Counted from the stretch's first letter, positions 51,874-61,209 are shown. The stretch is 64,000 bases of DNA from Commensalibacter papalotli (GCF_947179115.1 NZ_CAMXCI010000001.1:1-64000), one strand, 5' to 3'. The notes: generated from the letters alone by a model not told the origin. Program-made: numbers and translations.

Positions 51874-54192
51874 TTATGAAGATTCCAAAGCAGCTTTTTT
51901 CTGAGCTTTACGTTTTTTTGGTAAAGAGTTAGGTTTATATTCAAAAGATAATTGATCATTATGTGTTTGAATATGGGCTTCTCCACCATTCATTAACTGA
52001 CCGAATAAGATCTCTTCGGCTAAAATTTTACTGATATTATCCTGAATAATTCTATTTAAAGGCCTAGCACCGTAAACAGGATCATATCCGTGTTTTATTA
52101 ACCATTCTTTTGCACTGTGGGATAAAGTTAAAATAACTTTTTGCTCATTTAATCTATCTTGAAGTTCTTGAATGAATTTATTAACAACTTTGGCAATTGT
52201 TAGTTTAGAAAGAGCAGAGAATGGAACAATTGCGTCTAAACGGTTTCTGAACTCAGGCGAGAATGTTTCTTTGATAGCTTCATTATTATCAATATTAACG
52301 TGGTTATTTATAAAGCCAATTGAGGGTTTACCGAACTCGGCTGCACCAGCATTTGTCGTCATAATAATAATCGCATTTCTAAAGTTAACGAGCTTACCAT
52401 TATGATCAGTCAATGTGCCATGATCCATCACTTGCAGTAAGATATTATAGATATCTGTATGTGCTTTTTCAATTTCATCAAGTAATAAAACACAATGAGG
52501 ATGTTGATCTACAAAATCGGTCAGCAACCCACCTTGGTCAAACCCAACATAACCAGGGGGTGCACCGATAAGTCTGGAAACAGAATGTTTTTCCATATAT
52601 TCAGACATATCAAAGCGAATAAGTTGTATCCCAAGGACTTGTGCAAGTTGACGTGCAACTTCGGTTTTTCCAACCCCAGTTGATCCACAAAATAAATAAC
52701 TGCCGATTGGCTTTTCAGAAGAGCGCAGCCCTGCTCGGGACATTTTAATCGCAGAGGTTAATATGTCGATAGCCTGATCTTGTCCAAAAATTGCCTTTTT
52801 AAGTTTACCCTCAACTTGTTTTAAGGATTTTTTATCATCTGAAGAAACAGTTTTTTCTGGAATTCTAGCAAGCTTGGCAATTGTTTTTTCGATATCAATA
52901 ATATTGATCGTTTTTTTCCTTTTGCCATCAGGAAGTAAAGCCTGGATAGCACCAACCTCATCGATAATGTCAAGAGCTTTATCAGGAAGTTTACGGTCAT
53001 GAATATATTTTACTGATAAAGCAACGGCTGTTTTAATGGCTTCTTTAGTATAAGAAACATTATGATGTTTTTCATAATTTTCTTTCAAACCCAACAAGAT
53101 TTGGAAAGTTTCTTCGGCAGAAGGCTCTACAACATCAATCTTTTGAAAACGTCTAACTAAGGCGTGATCTTTTTCAATATGCTGACGATATTCTTTGTAA
53201 GTAGTTGAACCTATACAACGTAAGCTGCCATCCGCCAGAGCAGGTTTTAATAAATTAGAAGCATCTAAAGATCCATTGGATGTAGATCCAGCACCAACTA
53301 TTGTGTGTATTTCATCAATGAAAAGGATTGCTTTATCTTCGTTTTGCAAAGCTTGAACGATGGCTTTTAATCGTTCTTCAAAGTCTCCTCTATAGCGTGT
53401 TCCTGCCATCAAAATTCCCATATCAAGGGCGTATATTGTACTTTTTTGTAAAATAGCAGGAATAGTTTTATTCACTATTTTTAAGGCTAATCCTTCAATT
53501 ATTGCTGTTTTGCCAACGCCAGGGTCGCCAACCAATAATGGATTATTTTTGGTACGACGACATAAAATTTGAATTGTGCGTTCAACTTCTGCATCTCGGC
53601 CAATCAGAGGATCAATAAGACCCGATGCAGCCTTTTCATTGAGATTAACACAATATAGATGAAGGGGGTTTTCATTATTTTGATTGGGCTCTTTATGCTC
53701 TTCTAAAAAGAAATCTTCCAAATCATCATTTTCTTCGCCTGCATAATGATGCATTGGGGGGGCTTTGTTGATTTTATGAGCAATAAAATTAAGAACATCC
53801 AGTTTTGTAAGATGTTGAGTTTGTAAAAAATAAATAGCGTGGCTTTCGTGTTCCGAAAACAGCGCGACAATCACATTGGCAGCAGTGACTTCTTGTGTTT
53901 CGCTGGATTGAACGTGAATGCTGGCACGTTGTATTACGCGCTGAAAAGCCGTTGTGGGTTTGGGTTGGGTATCTATGTTCGTTGTTAAGATTGATAAATC
54001 ATTTTGTACAAAATATTGAATATCATGACGCAATTGTTGAATATTAATACGACACGCATCAAAAATAACCAAAGCATCAGGATCTTCTGTTAATCCAAAT
54101 AACAGATGTTCTAATGTTGCATACTCATGGTGATATTTCCCAGCTAATTCAAAAGCCCGGCGCAGGGAATGCTCTAAATTATTGGATAACAC
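51874..54192 (-). CDS. clpA: ATP-dependent Clp protease ATP-binding subunit ClpA
   Basis: The AAA+ unfoldase that feeds ClpP. About 772 residues from GTG 54192, chosen because it has AAAGG upstream and gives the family N-terminus (SNNLEHSLRRAFELAGKYHH); an ATG at 54261 would add 23 unrelated residues. Order: N-domain (about 1-145), NBD1 with Walker A LLVGDPGVGKTAI and Walker B AILFIDEIHTIVG, NBD2 with CGSTGVGKTEVA and VLLLDEIEKAH. The ClpP-docking loop KPSIGFINN is present. clpS lies 146 bases upstream on the same strand. Substrates include ssrA-tagged and N-degron proteins. Confidence 0.96.
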   Translation of the reverse strand: MLSNNLEHSLRRAFELAGKYHHEYATLEHLLFGLTEDPDALVIFDACRINIQQLRHDIQYFVQNDLSILTTNIDTQPKPTTAFQRVIQRASIHVQSSETQEVTAANVIVALFSEHESHAIYFLQTQHLTKLDVLNFIAHKINKAPPMHHYAGEENDDLEDFFLEEHKEPNQNNENPLHLYCVNLNEKAASGLIDPLIGRDAEVERTIQILCRRTKNNPLLVGDPGVGKTAIIEGLALKIVNKTIPAILQKSTIYALDMGILMAGTRYRGDFEERLKAIVQALQNEDKAILFIDEIHTIVGAGSTSNGSLDASNLLKPALADGSLRCIGSTTYKEYRQHIEKDHALVRRFQKIDVVEPSAEETFQILLGLKENYEKHHNVSYTKEAIKTAVALSVKYIHDRKLPDKALDIIDEVGAIQALLPDGKRKKTINIIDIEKTIAKLARIPEKTVSSDDKKSLKQVEGKLKKAIFGQDQAIDILTSAIKMSRAGLRSSEKPIGSYLFCGSTGVGKTEVARQLAQVLGIQLIRFDMSEYMEKHSVSRLIGAPPGYVGFDQGGLLTDFVDQHPHCVLLLDEIEKAHTDIYNILLQVMDHGTLTDHNGKLVNFRNAIIIMTTNAGAAEFGKPSIGFINNHVNIDNNEAIKETFSPEFRNRLDAIVPFSALSKLTIAKVVNKFIQELQDRLNEQKVILTLSHSAKEWLIKHGYDPVYGARPLNRIIQDNISKILAEEILFGQLMNGGEAHIQTHNDQLSFEYKPNSLPKKRKAQKKAALESS

Positions 54193-54338
54193 AATATTAG
54201 TACCTTTTATAACTACAAAATGCTTGAAGATTGATTGTATTGCAAGAAAGTTATTTTTCAAACACTATTTTCTATATAGATGCACTGTCTGTGCCTTCAA
54301 AGCTATTTTTTATTAATAATCAAATAGATAACGTCTAA

Positions 54339-54743
54339 TTATTCTTTTTCAAGGATGCATTGTAAAGGATATTGATACTTTGTTGCTAATTCTATCGTTT
54401 CTTTTTTTTTCGTTTCGGCGATCTCGTATGTGAACGCTCCACAAACACTAAAGCCTGTATTGTGAATCTGGAACATAATTTTTGTGGCTTCTTCATTATT
54501 TTTTTGAAAAATAGTTTCTAAGACATAAACAACAAAATCCATTGGCGTATAGTCATCATTCAACATAATAATTTTATACAAGGGGGGTTTTTGTATTTGT
54601 GCAGATGTAAGGATATTTGTTTCTTCAAGAGTTTGAGAATCGGCATCATTAAAAACAGCGCAAAAGCAAATATGTGTATATAGAGATGAAAAAACAGACA
54701 TATTAAGTGATAAATTTTCATGAAAAAAATAAAATTGAACCAA
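54339..54743 (-). CDS. clpS: ClpA adaptor ClpS (N-recognin)
   Basis: Binds destabilising N-terminal residues and hands them to ClpA. The core is clear: YKIIMLNDDYTPMDFVVYVL (N-D-D pocket residues), IFQKNNEEATKIMFQIHNTG and VCGAFTYEIAETKK. The frame gives 134 residues, some 30 longer at the N-terminus than usual; the initial MVQFYFFHENLSLNMSVFSS may be partly untranslated, with ATG at 54701 as an alternative start. It is the first gene of a clpS-clpA unit. Confidence 0.93.
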   Translation of the reverse strand: MVQFYFFHENLSLNMSVFSSLYTHICFCAVFNDADSQTLEETNILTSAQIQKPPLYKIIMLNDDYTPMDFVVYVLETIFQKNNEEATKIMFQIHNTGFSVCGAFTYEIAETKKKETIELATKYQYPLQCILEKE

Positions 54744-54954
54744 ACTTTACAAAATTATAAAAAAAAAAGAAACATATCTTTTTTTAAACATGCAAAAGCT
54801 TATTCATTATTGAATTCCAAGCATATCTATTTTATTTGGCTTTAAAGTTTATTTTTTTGATTATAATTTCTTGATAATATACTTTAATTATATGTAGTAT
54901 CTGATTGTATTTTATAATTTTTATTATATTTTGGATTGATAGGATGGAACGAAA

Positions 54955-55113
54955 ATGATAGAGTTAATTGGTTAAAATTACATAGATTAAGTTCGTATAG
55001 CGTTGACATTAAATAGTGCGTTACGTGGTATCCGTTACGAAGAAAAATATTAATCTCTGATTATTGGGGCAGCATTAGGGGAGCAAAGTGACAAGATATA
55101 TTTCTCATCATAA
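54955..55113 (+). pseudogene. Possible small gene remnant upstream of the carboxypeptidase gene
   Basis: In the 344-base gap after clpS one frame reads MIELIG, TAA, NYID, TAA, VRIALTLNSALRGIRYEEKY, TAA, SLIIGAALGEQSDKI and stops at 55111-55113, overlapping the start of the next gene. All three breaks are TAA where Gln would fit. Short, so chance is possible. 54744-54954 shows nothing. Confidence 0.3.
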
Positions 55114-56206
55114 GAAAGACGTTCTATCAAAGACACGGCTTTTAATGGCAAACTCACTATTGAAAATAAAGAGGAAGAAAACAGCAGGTTTCGTTGCGTG
55201 TTCTGTGTGGTTATGCTCTTTTATTTTGTCCCCGATGGTGCATGCACAATATGTAGGTCGAATTAGTACAATCGTTACGGATCTTAATGGAAGTGTTCTT
55301 TCTAAAGATGATGCTGATTTACAACGTTATCCTGCCAGTTTAACCAAAATGATGACGTTATACATGACCTTTCGTGCTTTGCATGCCAATGCGATTTCCT
55401 TAGATCAACGTATTCCTGTATCTATTCGTGCTGCTTCTATGGAGCCTTCTAAGTTAGGGCTAAGAGCGGGATCTACGATTACCATCAGAGAGGCCGTTTT
55501 AGGTCTCGTAACGAAATCAGCGAATGATGCGGCTTGTGCTCTGGGTGAATTTATTGGTGGAGGGGATGAAACCCGTTTTGCCCAGATGATGACCCAACAG
55601 GCCAGAGTGATTGGAATGAGTCGCTCAACATTCCGTAATGCTTCTGGTTTGCCCAATCCTGATCAAGTTACAACAGCAAGAGATATGGCGACTTTGGCGC
55701 GTCATCTAGTTTTAGACTATCCTGAATATTATCCTTTTTTTAAAGTTCCCTCTTATAACTTCAGAGGACGTAATATTCCCAATCATGACCCTTTGATCAA
55801 GGGTTATGCGGGTGCAGATGGTTTAAAGACAGGATATACAGCTGCTGCAGGGCATAATTTGGTGGGTTCCGCTGTCCAAGGAAACGTCAGGTTATTTGGT
55901 GTTGTGATGGGAGCATCAAGTAATGGTCAACGTAATACGATTATGATGAATGCGCTTGATAGCGGATTTGTTAAAAACGGTGTATCGCCTGCCGAAAGAC
56001 CCTTATTTTTAGCAAGAGCCAGTAAACGTGTAAAATCAAGGGGGGGCTCTAAAGTGATCCTTGCAAAGGCCAGTCGTTCTTCTAAAGTGCGAATTGTCGA
56101 AGTCGCACAAGCATCAAGTAGGTCAAAGAAAGCTACCGTTTCTAAGGTATCGACAAGCCGTGCTGTAAATAGCAAAACGACAGCAGCCAAACATAAAAAA
56201 AGATAA
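55088..56206 (+). CDS. D-alanyl-D-alanine carboxypeptidase (S11 family)
   Basis: A 372-residue periplasmic penicillin-binding protein that trims peptidoglycan stem peptides. The three active-site motifs are SLTK (YPASLTKMMTLY), SAN (VTKSANDAACALGEF) and KTG (DGLKTGYTAAAGH). GTG 55088 follows a strong AGGGGAG ribosome site; the N-terminus is long and basic before the hydrophobic signal (ACSVWLCSFILSPMVHA). ATG 55148 is an alternative. The C-terminal 80 residues are rich in Lys, Arg and Ser (SRSSKVRIVEVAQASSRSKK) instead of a normal PBP5 C-terminal domain with amphipathic anchor, so attachment may be by charge. Confidence 0.92.
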   Translation: MTRYISHHKKDVLSKTRLLMANSLLKIKRKKTAGFVACSVWLCSFILSPMVHAQYVGRISTIVTDLNGSVLSKDDADLQRYPASLTKMMTLYMTFRALHANAISLDQRIPVSIRAASMEPSKLGLRAGSTITIREAVLGLVTKSANDAACALGEFIGGGDETRFAQMMTQQARVIGMSRSTFRNASGLPNPDQVTTARDMATLARHLVLDYPEYYPFFKVPSYNFRGRNIPNHDPLIKGYAGADGLKTGYTAAAGHNLVGSAVQGNVRLFGVVMGASSNGQRNTIMMNALDSGFVKNGVSPAERPLFLARASKRVKSRGGSKVILAKASRSSKVRIVEVAQASSRSKKATVSKVSTSRAVNSKTTAAKHKKR

Positions 56207-56319
56207 TTTTTTTAATTAAAATATAAAAAAATCTATAAAGAATAAGTTTACGTTACCCAACTAATATGTATTATTAGTTGGGTATTATATTTTATAGCTT
56301 GCTTATATTGGAGACTTTG

Positions 56320-57108
56320 ATGGCTGATAGACGGATGGTATATTATACTCAAGAGGATTTCGTTGGTTTAAGGGCGGCGGGACGTTTGGCTGCTGAAACC
56401 TTGGATATGATTGCTCCTTTTATTAAGGAAGGGGTTACAACGGAAGAGTTAAACCAAATTATTCATGATTACACGATTGAACACGGGGCTATACCAGCAC
56501 CATTGAATTATAGAGGGTTTCCTAAATCTTGTTGTATTTCAATTAATCATGTTGTTTGTCATGGTATTCCAGGTGATCGTCGTTTAATGAATGGGGATAT
56601 CCTCAATATCGATGTGACGCCAATATTAGATGGTTGGTATGGTGATAGCAGCCGTATGTATGTTGTGGGTAAGATATCTCGTTTAGCACAAAGATTAATT
56701 GATGTGACGTATGAATCTTTGGTTCGTGCAATTAACGAGGTTAAACCTGGAAATACTCTGGGTGATATCGGGTATGTTATTCAAGAATATGCCGAGGCTC
56801 AACGTTTCTCTGTAGTAAGAGATTTCTGTGGTCATGGTATTGGACGTGTTTTCCACCAAGAGCCTAATGTTTTGCATTATGGTAAAAGAGGACATGGACT
56901 AGAGTTAAAACCTGGTATGGTTTTTACAATTGAACCCATGTTGAATGTTGGAAAACCTGATGTGAAAATATTAGATGATGAATGGACGGCGGTTACACGT
57001 GATCGTTCTTTGAGTGCACAATTTGAACATATGATGGGTGTGACTGAGGATGGATGTGAGGTCTTTACGTACTCACCCAAAGGGTTAAATCAGCCCCCTT
57101 ACGAGTAA
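56320..57108 (+). CDS. map: Methionine aminopeptidase, type I
   Basis: Removes the initiator methionine. 263 residues from ATG 56320 with TTGGAGA ahead; the frame is open to 56278 but the added residues are not of the family. The five metal ligands are visible: D in LNIDVTPILDGW, D in YGDSSRMYV, H in CGHGIGRVFH, E in FTIEPM and E in AQFEHMMGV. A glycosyltransferase gene follows after 11 bases. Confidence 0.96.
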   Translation: MADRRMVYYTQEDFVGLRAAGRLAAETLDMIAPFIKEGVTTEELNQIIHDYTIEHGAIPAPLNYRGFPKSCCISINHVVCHGIPGDRRLMNGDILNIDVTPILDGWYGDSSRMYVVGKISRLAQRLIDVTYESLVRAINEVKPGNTLGDIGYVIQEYAEAQRFSVVRDFCGHGIGRVFHQEPNVLHYGKRGHGLELKPGMVFTIEPMLNVGKPDVKILDDEWTAVTRDRSLSAQFEHMMGVTEDGCEVFTYSPKGLNQPPYE

Positions 57109-57119
57109 TAGGGATATAA

Positions 57120-58040
57120 ATGGGTATTCCAAGTGAAAATTTTCATAATAAATCTCGTCAAGTATTTGATGAACTTAGAAATAGTGAGTTGTGGCAAGTA
57201 AGGGATGACGTTTATATCCCTACATTGCAACATGCTGTATTGGTTATGTTGGTTAAAAATGTAGAGGATATTATCGGAATTAATCTTCGTCATCATTATA
57301 CATTAGGTTTTCGTAAATTTTTTATCTTGGATAATAACAGTAATGATACAACTGCCAGTATTATCAAATCGTTTAAATATGATCATAAAGATGCCAGTGT
57401 TTTTTATAGTACAGATTTTTTAGAAGGGCATTACCAGCAGACGAAAACTGAGGCAATGGCACGTTTTGCTGAATTTTATCTTAGAGAAGAGGGGGTTCCA
57501 TCTTGGATATTTCCTATTGATGCGGATGAGTTTATTACGTGTTGTACTAAGGAAACAGATCAAGCTATTGAGAATTTTACGAAATATTTGATGGATCCTC
57601 ATGCTCAAGTTTTTGTTTTTAATTGGGCACAATCCGCTTTGTTTTCAAAAGAAAGAAATGAGCTTACTACTTTTGAGCAAACTTTGTCGCAAACAGAGTT
57701 CGTCGTATGGAAAAGAATGAAGCCATGTGTTACGAAATCAGCCTATAGAACGGGTCACAATATGTCTCCAACCATGGGTAATCATTTTGTCAATGCTTAT
57801 CAAGGCACGGATGAGGGGTTACGTTCTATGGTTGATATTGGTTTTTGTATGTTACATTTCCCGTTTCGTTCTTTAGATCAGTTTCGTTTAAAAATTACTG
57901 ATGGAATGAGGGCGCTTGCACTTACCAACTATGATCAATCCATTGGGCATCATTGGCGTGCTTATTTTGCAGACTATCAGGAAAAAGGAGATAGTGCGTT
58001 AAAATGGTATCTTGATGAGCATATACGTCAATGTTTATAG
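57120..58040 (+). CDS. Family 2-type glycosyltransferase
   Basis: A 306-residue cytoplasmic enzyme. The nucleotide-sugar fold is seen in AVLVMLVKNVEDIIGINLRH, FRKFFILDNNSNDTTASII and WIFPIDADEFI (the D-x-D metal site). It belongs with the glycosyltransferases that carry the Glyco_tranf_2_4 domain and are common in acetic acid bacteria. Late motifs include KSAYRTGHNMSPTMGNHFV and MLHFPFRSLDQFRLKI. It is likely co-transcribed with map, an unrelated housekeeping gene; acceptor unknown. Confidence 0.85.
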   Translation: MGIPSENFHNKSRQVFDELRNSELWQVRDDVYIPTLQHAVLVMLVKNVEDIIGINLRHHYTLGFRKFFILDNNSNDTTASIIKSFKYDHKDASVFYSTDFLEGHYQQTKTEAMARFAEFYLREEGVPSWIFPIDADEFITCCTKETDQAIENFTKYLMDPHAQVFVFNWAQSALFSKERNELTTFEQTLSQTEFVVWKRMKPCVTKSAYRTGHNMSPTMGNHFVNAYQGTDEGLRSMVDIGFCMLHFPFRSLDQFRLKITDGMRALALTNYDQSIGHHWRAYFADYQEKGDSALKWYLDEHIRQCL

Positions 58041-58058
58041 TGCAGTAGAGTAACTAAT

Positions 58059-58355
58059 TTATAATTTTGCAGCAGCTTTAAATATACACTCTTTCATTAT
58101 TTGTGACGGATAATTTTTGCTTGTATCTTGTTTTTGTAAGCATTGTTCGAAAGATTGTTGAGTTTGTCGAGTTAAGTTTAATGTTGCTGCATCCCATATA
58201 TATTTCTGAAATAGATTTTTTTTAGGATCAAAGTAGTGATTTTGGTAATATGTTATGCATAAATAAATTAAAACAATACTGAGCAAAGATATAATGATCC
58301 AATAAGATCCTACAAAAACACGATTGGTTATATGAATTATTTCAGATAAATTCAT
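58059..58355 (-). CDS. Small single-pass membrane protein with paired cysteines (twin 2)
   Basis: 98 residues. One membrane helix (FVGSYWIIISLLSIVLIYLC) and a periplasmic tail with RQTQQSFEQCLQKQ and later IMKECIFKAAAK. The tail resembles that of the upstream gene (RQTIVQQQFDHCIK and AVKKCTYRI), each with two cysteines 16-18 residues apart, suggesting a disulfide hairpin. It overlaps the upstream gene by ATGA, so the two are translationally coupled and arose by duplication. No known family. Confidence 0.6.
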   Translation of the reverse strand: MNLSEIIHITNRVFVGSYWIIISLLSIVLIYLCITYYQNHYFDPKKNLFQKYIWDAATLNLTRQTQQSFEQCLQKQDTSKNYPSQIMKECIFKAAAKL

Positions 58356-58633
58356 CGGATCCTATATGTACATTTCTTAACAGCTTCGAAATAAGTAAAA
58401 ACTTTCGCTGTTTTGATACAATGATCAAATTGTTGTTGCACAATCGTTTGCCGATTAAAATCGATACGTAGAGAAGATGCATAGGCAATAATTGGGATGA
58501 ATTCTTCATAATATCGGCGACTATCGTCAAAAGCGGTCATTAAAGCAAGCCTATAACAAGCAAAGCATAAACCAACTATCAGTAAAAGTCGTAATGTCCA
58601 TTGCAATGTGATTTTCAAAGCGTTATGGAGCAT
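58352..58633 (-). CDS. Small single-pass membrane protein with paired cysteines (twin 1)
   Basis: 93 residues, first gene of the pair. Membrane helix TLRLLLIVGLCFACYRLALM near the N-terminus, then a tail FDDSRRYYEEFIPIIAYASS and RQTIVQQQFDHCIKTAKVF followed by EAVKKCTYRIR. Shares the R-Q-T...Q-x-x-F-x-x-C and x-K-x-C pattern with the downstream twin. Both probably sit in the inner membrane with the cysteine tails outside. Function unknown. The 180 bases to the next gene hold only AT-rich sequence. Confidence 0.6.
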   Translation of the reverse strand: MLHNALKITLQWTLRLLLIVGLCFACYRLALMTAFDDSRRYYEEFIPIIAYASSLRIDFNRQTIVQQQFDHCIKTAKVFTYFEAVKKCTYRIR

Positions 58634-58815
58634 ATTTGCTTACTTTTCTTGTTACAAAAGAACAAATATTATCTCATTTTTTTAAAGAATCAAGGGAATA
58701 ACAAGTAAAATTATATTTTTTCACAGAATCTTGAATAGTGTCTTGTCATGCCCATTTGCCTTGGTGCATAGTAGAAACAGTTATTTGAATAATTTTTAAA
58801 ATTTAAGGATGGATC

Positions 58816-60471
58816 ATGTCAAATTTCTTTTTTAATGATCGTACAGCTCTTGTAAATGATGCGATAGAAGGTGCTTTGGTTACAGCACCCCATAAAAACC
58901 TTGCTAAACTTGATACAGACCCTTCAATGCGGGTTGTCGTGCGTAAAGATTGGGATAAGAAAAAGGTAGCGGTTGTTTCAGGAGGAGGTGCAGGACACGA
59001 GCCAGCACATCTGGGTTTCGTTGGAAAAGGAATGTTAACGGCTGCTGTTTGTGGTGATTTATTTGCATCCCCTAGCGTTGACGCTGTATTAACTGCAATT
59101 ATTGCAGTGACGGGTGAAGCTGGTTGTTTATTAATTATTAAAAATTATACAGGCGATCGTTTAAATTTTGGGCTTGCTGCTGAAAAAGCAAAACATCTGG
59201 GATATAAAGTGGAAATGGTCATCGTTCGTGATGATATTTCTTTACCTGACAATAAACAACCTCGTGGTATTGCGGGAACAGTGTTTATTCATAAAATGGC
59301 TGGTTATGCAGCAGAAGCAGGCTATTCTTTGGCTGAAGTCAAAGAATTCGTTGATCATGCAAATAAACAAGTGTTCAGTATCGGTGCTGCAATGTCTGGG
59401 TGTCATTTACCTCAAGCACAAAGTGATGCACAACGTATTCCAGAAGGTTCTATTGAACTTGGGTTGGGTATTCACGGAGAGCCTGGCGCCAGCACAGTTG
59501 CAACCCAAAATAGCCGCGAAGTTATTGAGCTAATGCTATCAAAGCTTACTCCTCATGTCACAGGTAAAGATCGTGTTGCAGTGATGGTTAATAATCTTGG
59601 TGGTGTGTCTGCATTAGAAATGGGGATTTTAACCAAAGAACTCTATCACAGTGCCATTGCTTCAAAAATCTCTTGGATTGTTGGGCCAGCTTTAATCGTG
59701 ACAGCTTTGGATATGAAGGGTTTGTCATTAACTCTTTTAGCACTTGATGAAAAAATTGAAAAAGCTTTAACAGCGCCTACAGAAGCTCCAGCTTGGGTTA
59801 AAGCTGTAGAACCTGAAAAAATGTCTGTTATTTCTTTGGAAGCAGTTGAAACCAAAGTCCAATATACACCTTCTGATGACAAAGTTTCTGGTAAGATCGT
59901 CGATGTGGTTACTCAGACATTAAGCGAGCTTGAAGACGAGCTTAATGCCCTTGATGCTAAAGTAGGTGATGGCGATACAGGGGCAACCTTTGCAGCGGGT
60001 GCGCGTGGGATTGCAGCATTATTAAAAGCTCAAGATTTACCATTGGCTGATCAATCTAAGTTATGTTTGGTTATTGGTGAACGTTTGGCTGTGGTTATGG
60101 GTGGTTCTAGCGGTGTTCTGATGTCAATTTTCTTTACTGGCACAGGACAAAAGTTGGCAGAAGGTCAGTCTCTGGTTGATGGTTTATTGTTCGGGTTAAA
60201 ACAAATGAAGCATTATGGTGGTGCTGATTTAGGTGACAGAACTATGATTGATGCATTACAACCTGCACTAGAGGCTCTAAAACAAAGTAACAGCTTGGAT
60301 GTTGCCGCCAAAGCTGCAAATAATGGAGCAGAAGGCACCGCAAAATCCACCAAAGCGAATGCAGGACGTTCGTCTTATTTAAACAGTGACAGCTTGGCTG
60401 GAAATCCTGATCCTGGAGCGGTGGCTGTGGCAAAAGTATTTGCAGCATTGCTTAAAGCAGGTATTGTTTAA
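58816..60471 (+). CDS. dhaK: ATP-dependent dihydroxyacetone kinase (DhaK-DhaL fusion)
   Basis: Phosphorylates dihydroxyacetone with ATP, linking glycerol oxidation to glycolysis. 551 residues. The DhaK part (1 to about 330) has VVSGGGAGHEPAHLGFVGKG and the substrate-binding histidine in LGLGIHGEPGAS. The DhaL part (about 365-551) has LDAKVGDGDTGATFAAGA (Mg-ADP aspartates), MGGSSGVLMSIFF and DRTMIDALQPALEAL. Fusion of both domains indicates the ATP-using rather than PTS-dependent type. Acetic acid bacteria make dihydroxyacetone from glycerol, which suits this. Starts with AAGGATGG ahead and ends with a terminator. Confidence 0.96.
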   Translation: MSNFFFNDRTALVNDAIEGALVTAPHKNLAKLDTDPSMRVVVRKDWDKKKVAVVSGGGAGHEPAHLGFVGKGMLTAAVCGDLFASPSVDAVLTAIIAVTGEAGCLLIIKNYTGDRLNFGLAAEKAKHLGYKVEMVIVRDDISLPDNKQPRGIAGTVFIHKMAGYAAEAGYSLAEVKEFVDHANKQVFSIGAAMSGCHLPQAQSDAQRIPEGSIELGLGIHGEPGASTVATQNSREVIELMLSKLTPHVTGKDRVAVMVNNLGGVSALEMGILTKELYHSAIASKISWIVGPALIVTALDMKGLSLTLLALDEKIEKALTAPTEAPAWVKAVEPEKMSVISLEAVETKVQYTPSDDKVSGKIVDVVTQTLSELEDELNALDAKVGDGDTGATFAAGARGIAALLKAQDLPLADQSKLCLVIGERLAVVMGGSSGVLMSIFFTGTGQKLAEGQSLVDGLLFGLKQMKHYGGADLGDRTMIDALQPALEALKQSNSLDVAAKAANNGAEGTAKSTKANAGRSSYLNSDSLAGNPDPGAVAVAKVFAALLKAGIV

Positions 60472-60505
60472 TAATTAACCTGAAAAACTAATGTTTTGAG
60501 TAAAT

Positions 60506-60544
60506 AAAAAAAACCGTATTCCAGCTAAGGATTACGGTTTTTTT
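60506..60544 (+). terminator. Rho-independent terminator after the dihydroxyacetone kinase gene
   Basis: AAAAAACCGTA (to 60518) pairs with TACGGTTTTTT (from 60533); works in both directions in principle. Confidence 0.85.
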
Positions 60545-60565
60545 ATTGATAGAGTCTGATGTTAC

Positions 60566-61160
60566 TTATGAACTGTTTTTAATTAAAGAATTATGTAAGA
60601 ATTTTATTCTTGCTAAGACTGATTGAGTGTCTTCAATTTCTGAATTTTCAAATTTCTTGATTACTTAAAAGAGTAATTAAATAACTTCGGAGCGTTTTTC
60701 TATTTTTGCAAGCGCATTAGCTAGATTCAGATATGCTTTTGCTGCTTAAAGCAATACATTTTCATTCGTGGCGTTTTTAAAGCGATCTATTAATTTTAAA
60801 CAAGTAGTAATCTTGTTTACACCTTGGCTATTGCGTACTGCTTTAAAAAGATTAATAGCTTCTTATTTCCTCATCATTTGTAGAAGTTAAATTTCAGCTT
60901 CTAATTTGTCTTGTTTAATATTTGTTTCTTTATTTGATACTGTAGAAATTGTTTTGTGGCTGACTGCTTCTATTAATCTATAAGTATTTTCTTATTTTAG
61001 AAAATTTAAGAAATTTTTTGGTAGATTATCTTTGATATTTAGAATGGTTTCACTTTTATTATCGGCTAACCATTATGTATATTCTCTTTAGGCAAAGATA
61101 CTAGTAATAATACTTATGATTGTAACAATTAGGGTTATAAAAGCATACTAATAAAAAACT
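60566..61160 (-). pseudogene. Dead membrane-anchored TPR protein gene, one frame with many TAA codons
   Basis: A single minus-strand frame of about 190 codons can be followed with no frameshift. It starts with a membrane helix (ITLIVTIISIITSIFA), continues WLADNKSETILNIKDNLPKN and ENTYRLIEAVSHKT, then EAINLFKAVRNSQGVNK, AAKAYLNLANALAKIEKRSE and a natural C-terminus ARIKFLHNSLIKNSS ending at 60566. It is broken by eight TAA codons and one TAG near the start (for example EI-LL, RK-EA, LL-AA, VI-LL, LF-VI), mostly where Gln or Glu would suit a helix. The helix pattern resembles TPR-like repeats. Confidence 0.7.
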
Positions 61161-61209
61161 ATTAAATGTAACCATTGTATTTCTGCTTTATTACTTCAAA
61201 TGTCAGACT

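Noticed and set aside
54193..54261. Longer clpA start at ATG 54261
   Set aside because: The added residues do not resemble ClpA N-termini; GTG 54192 with AAAGG gives the family start.
60566..61160. Genome-wide reassignment of TAA to a sense codon
   Set aside because: Clear genes such as pdxT, wrbA, sspB, rpsA and ggt end in TAA at the family-expected length.
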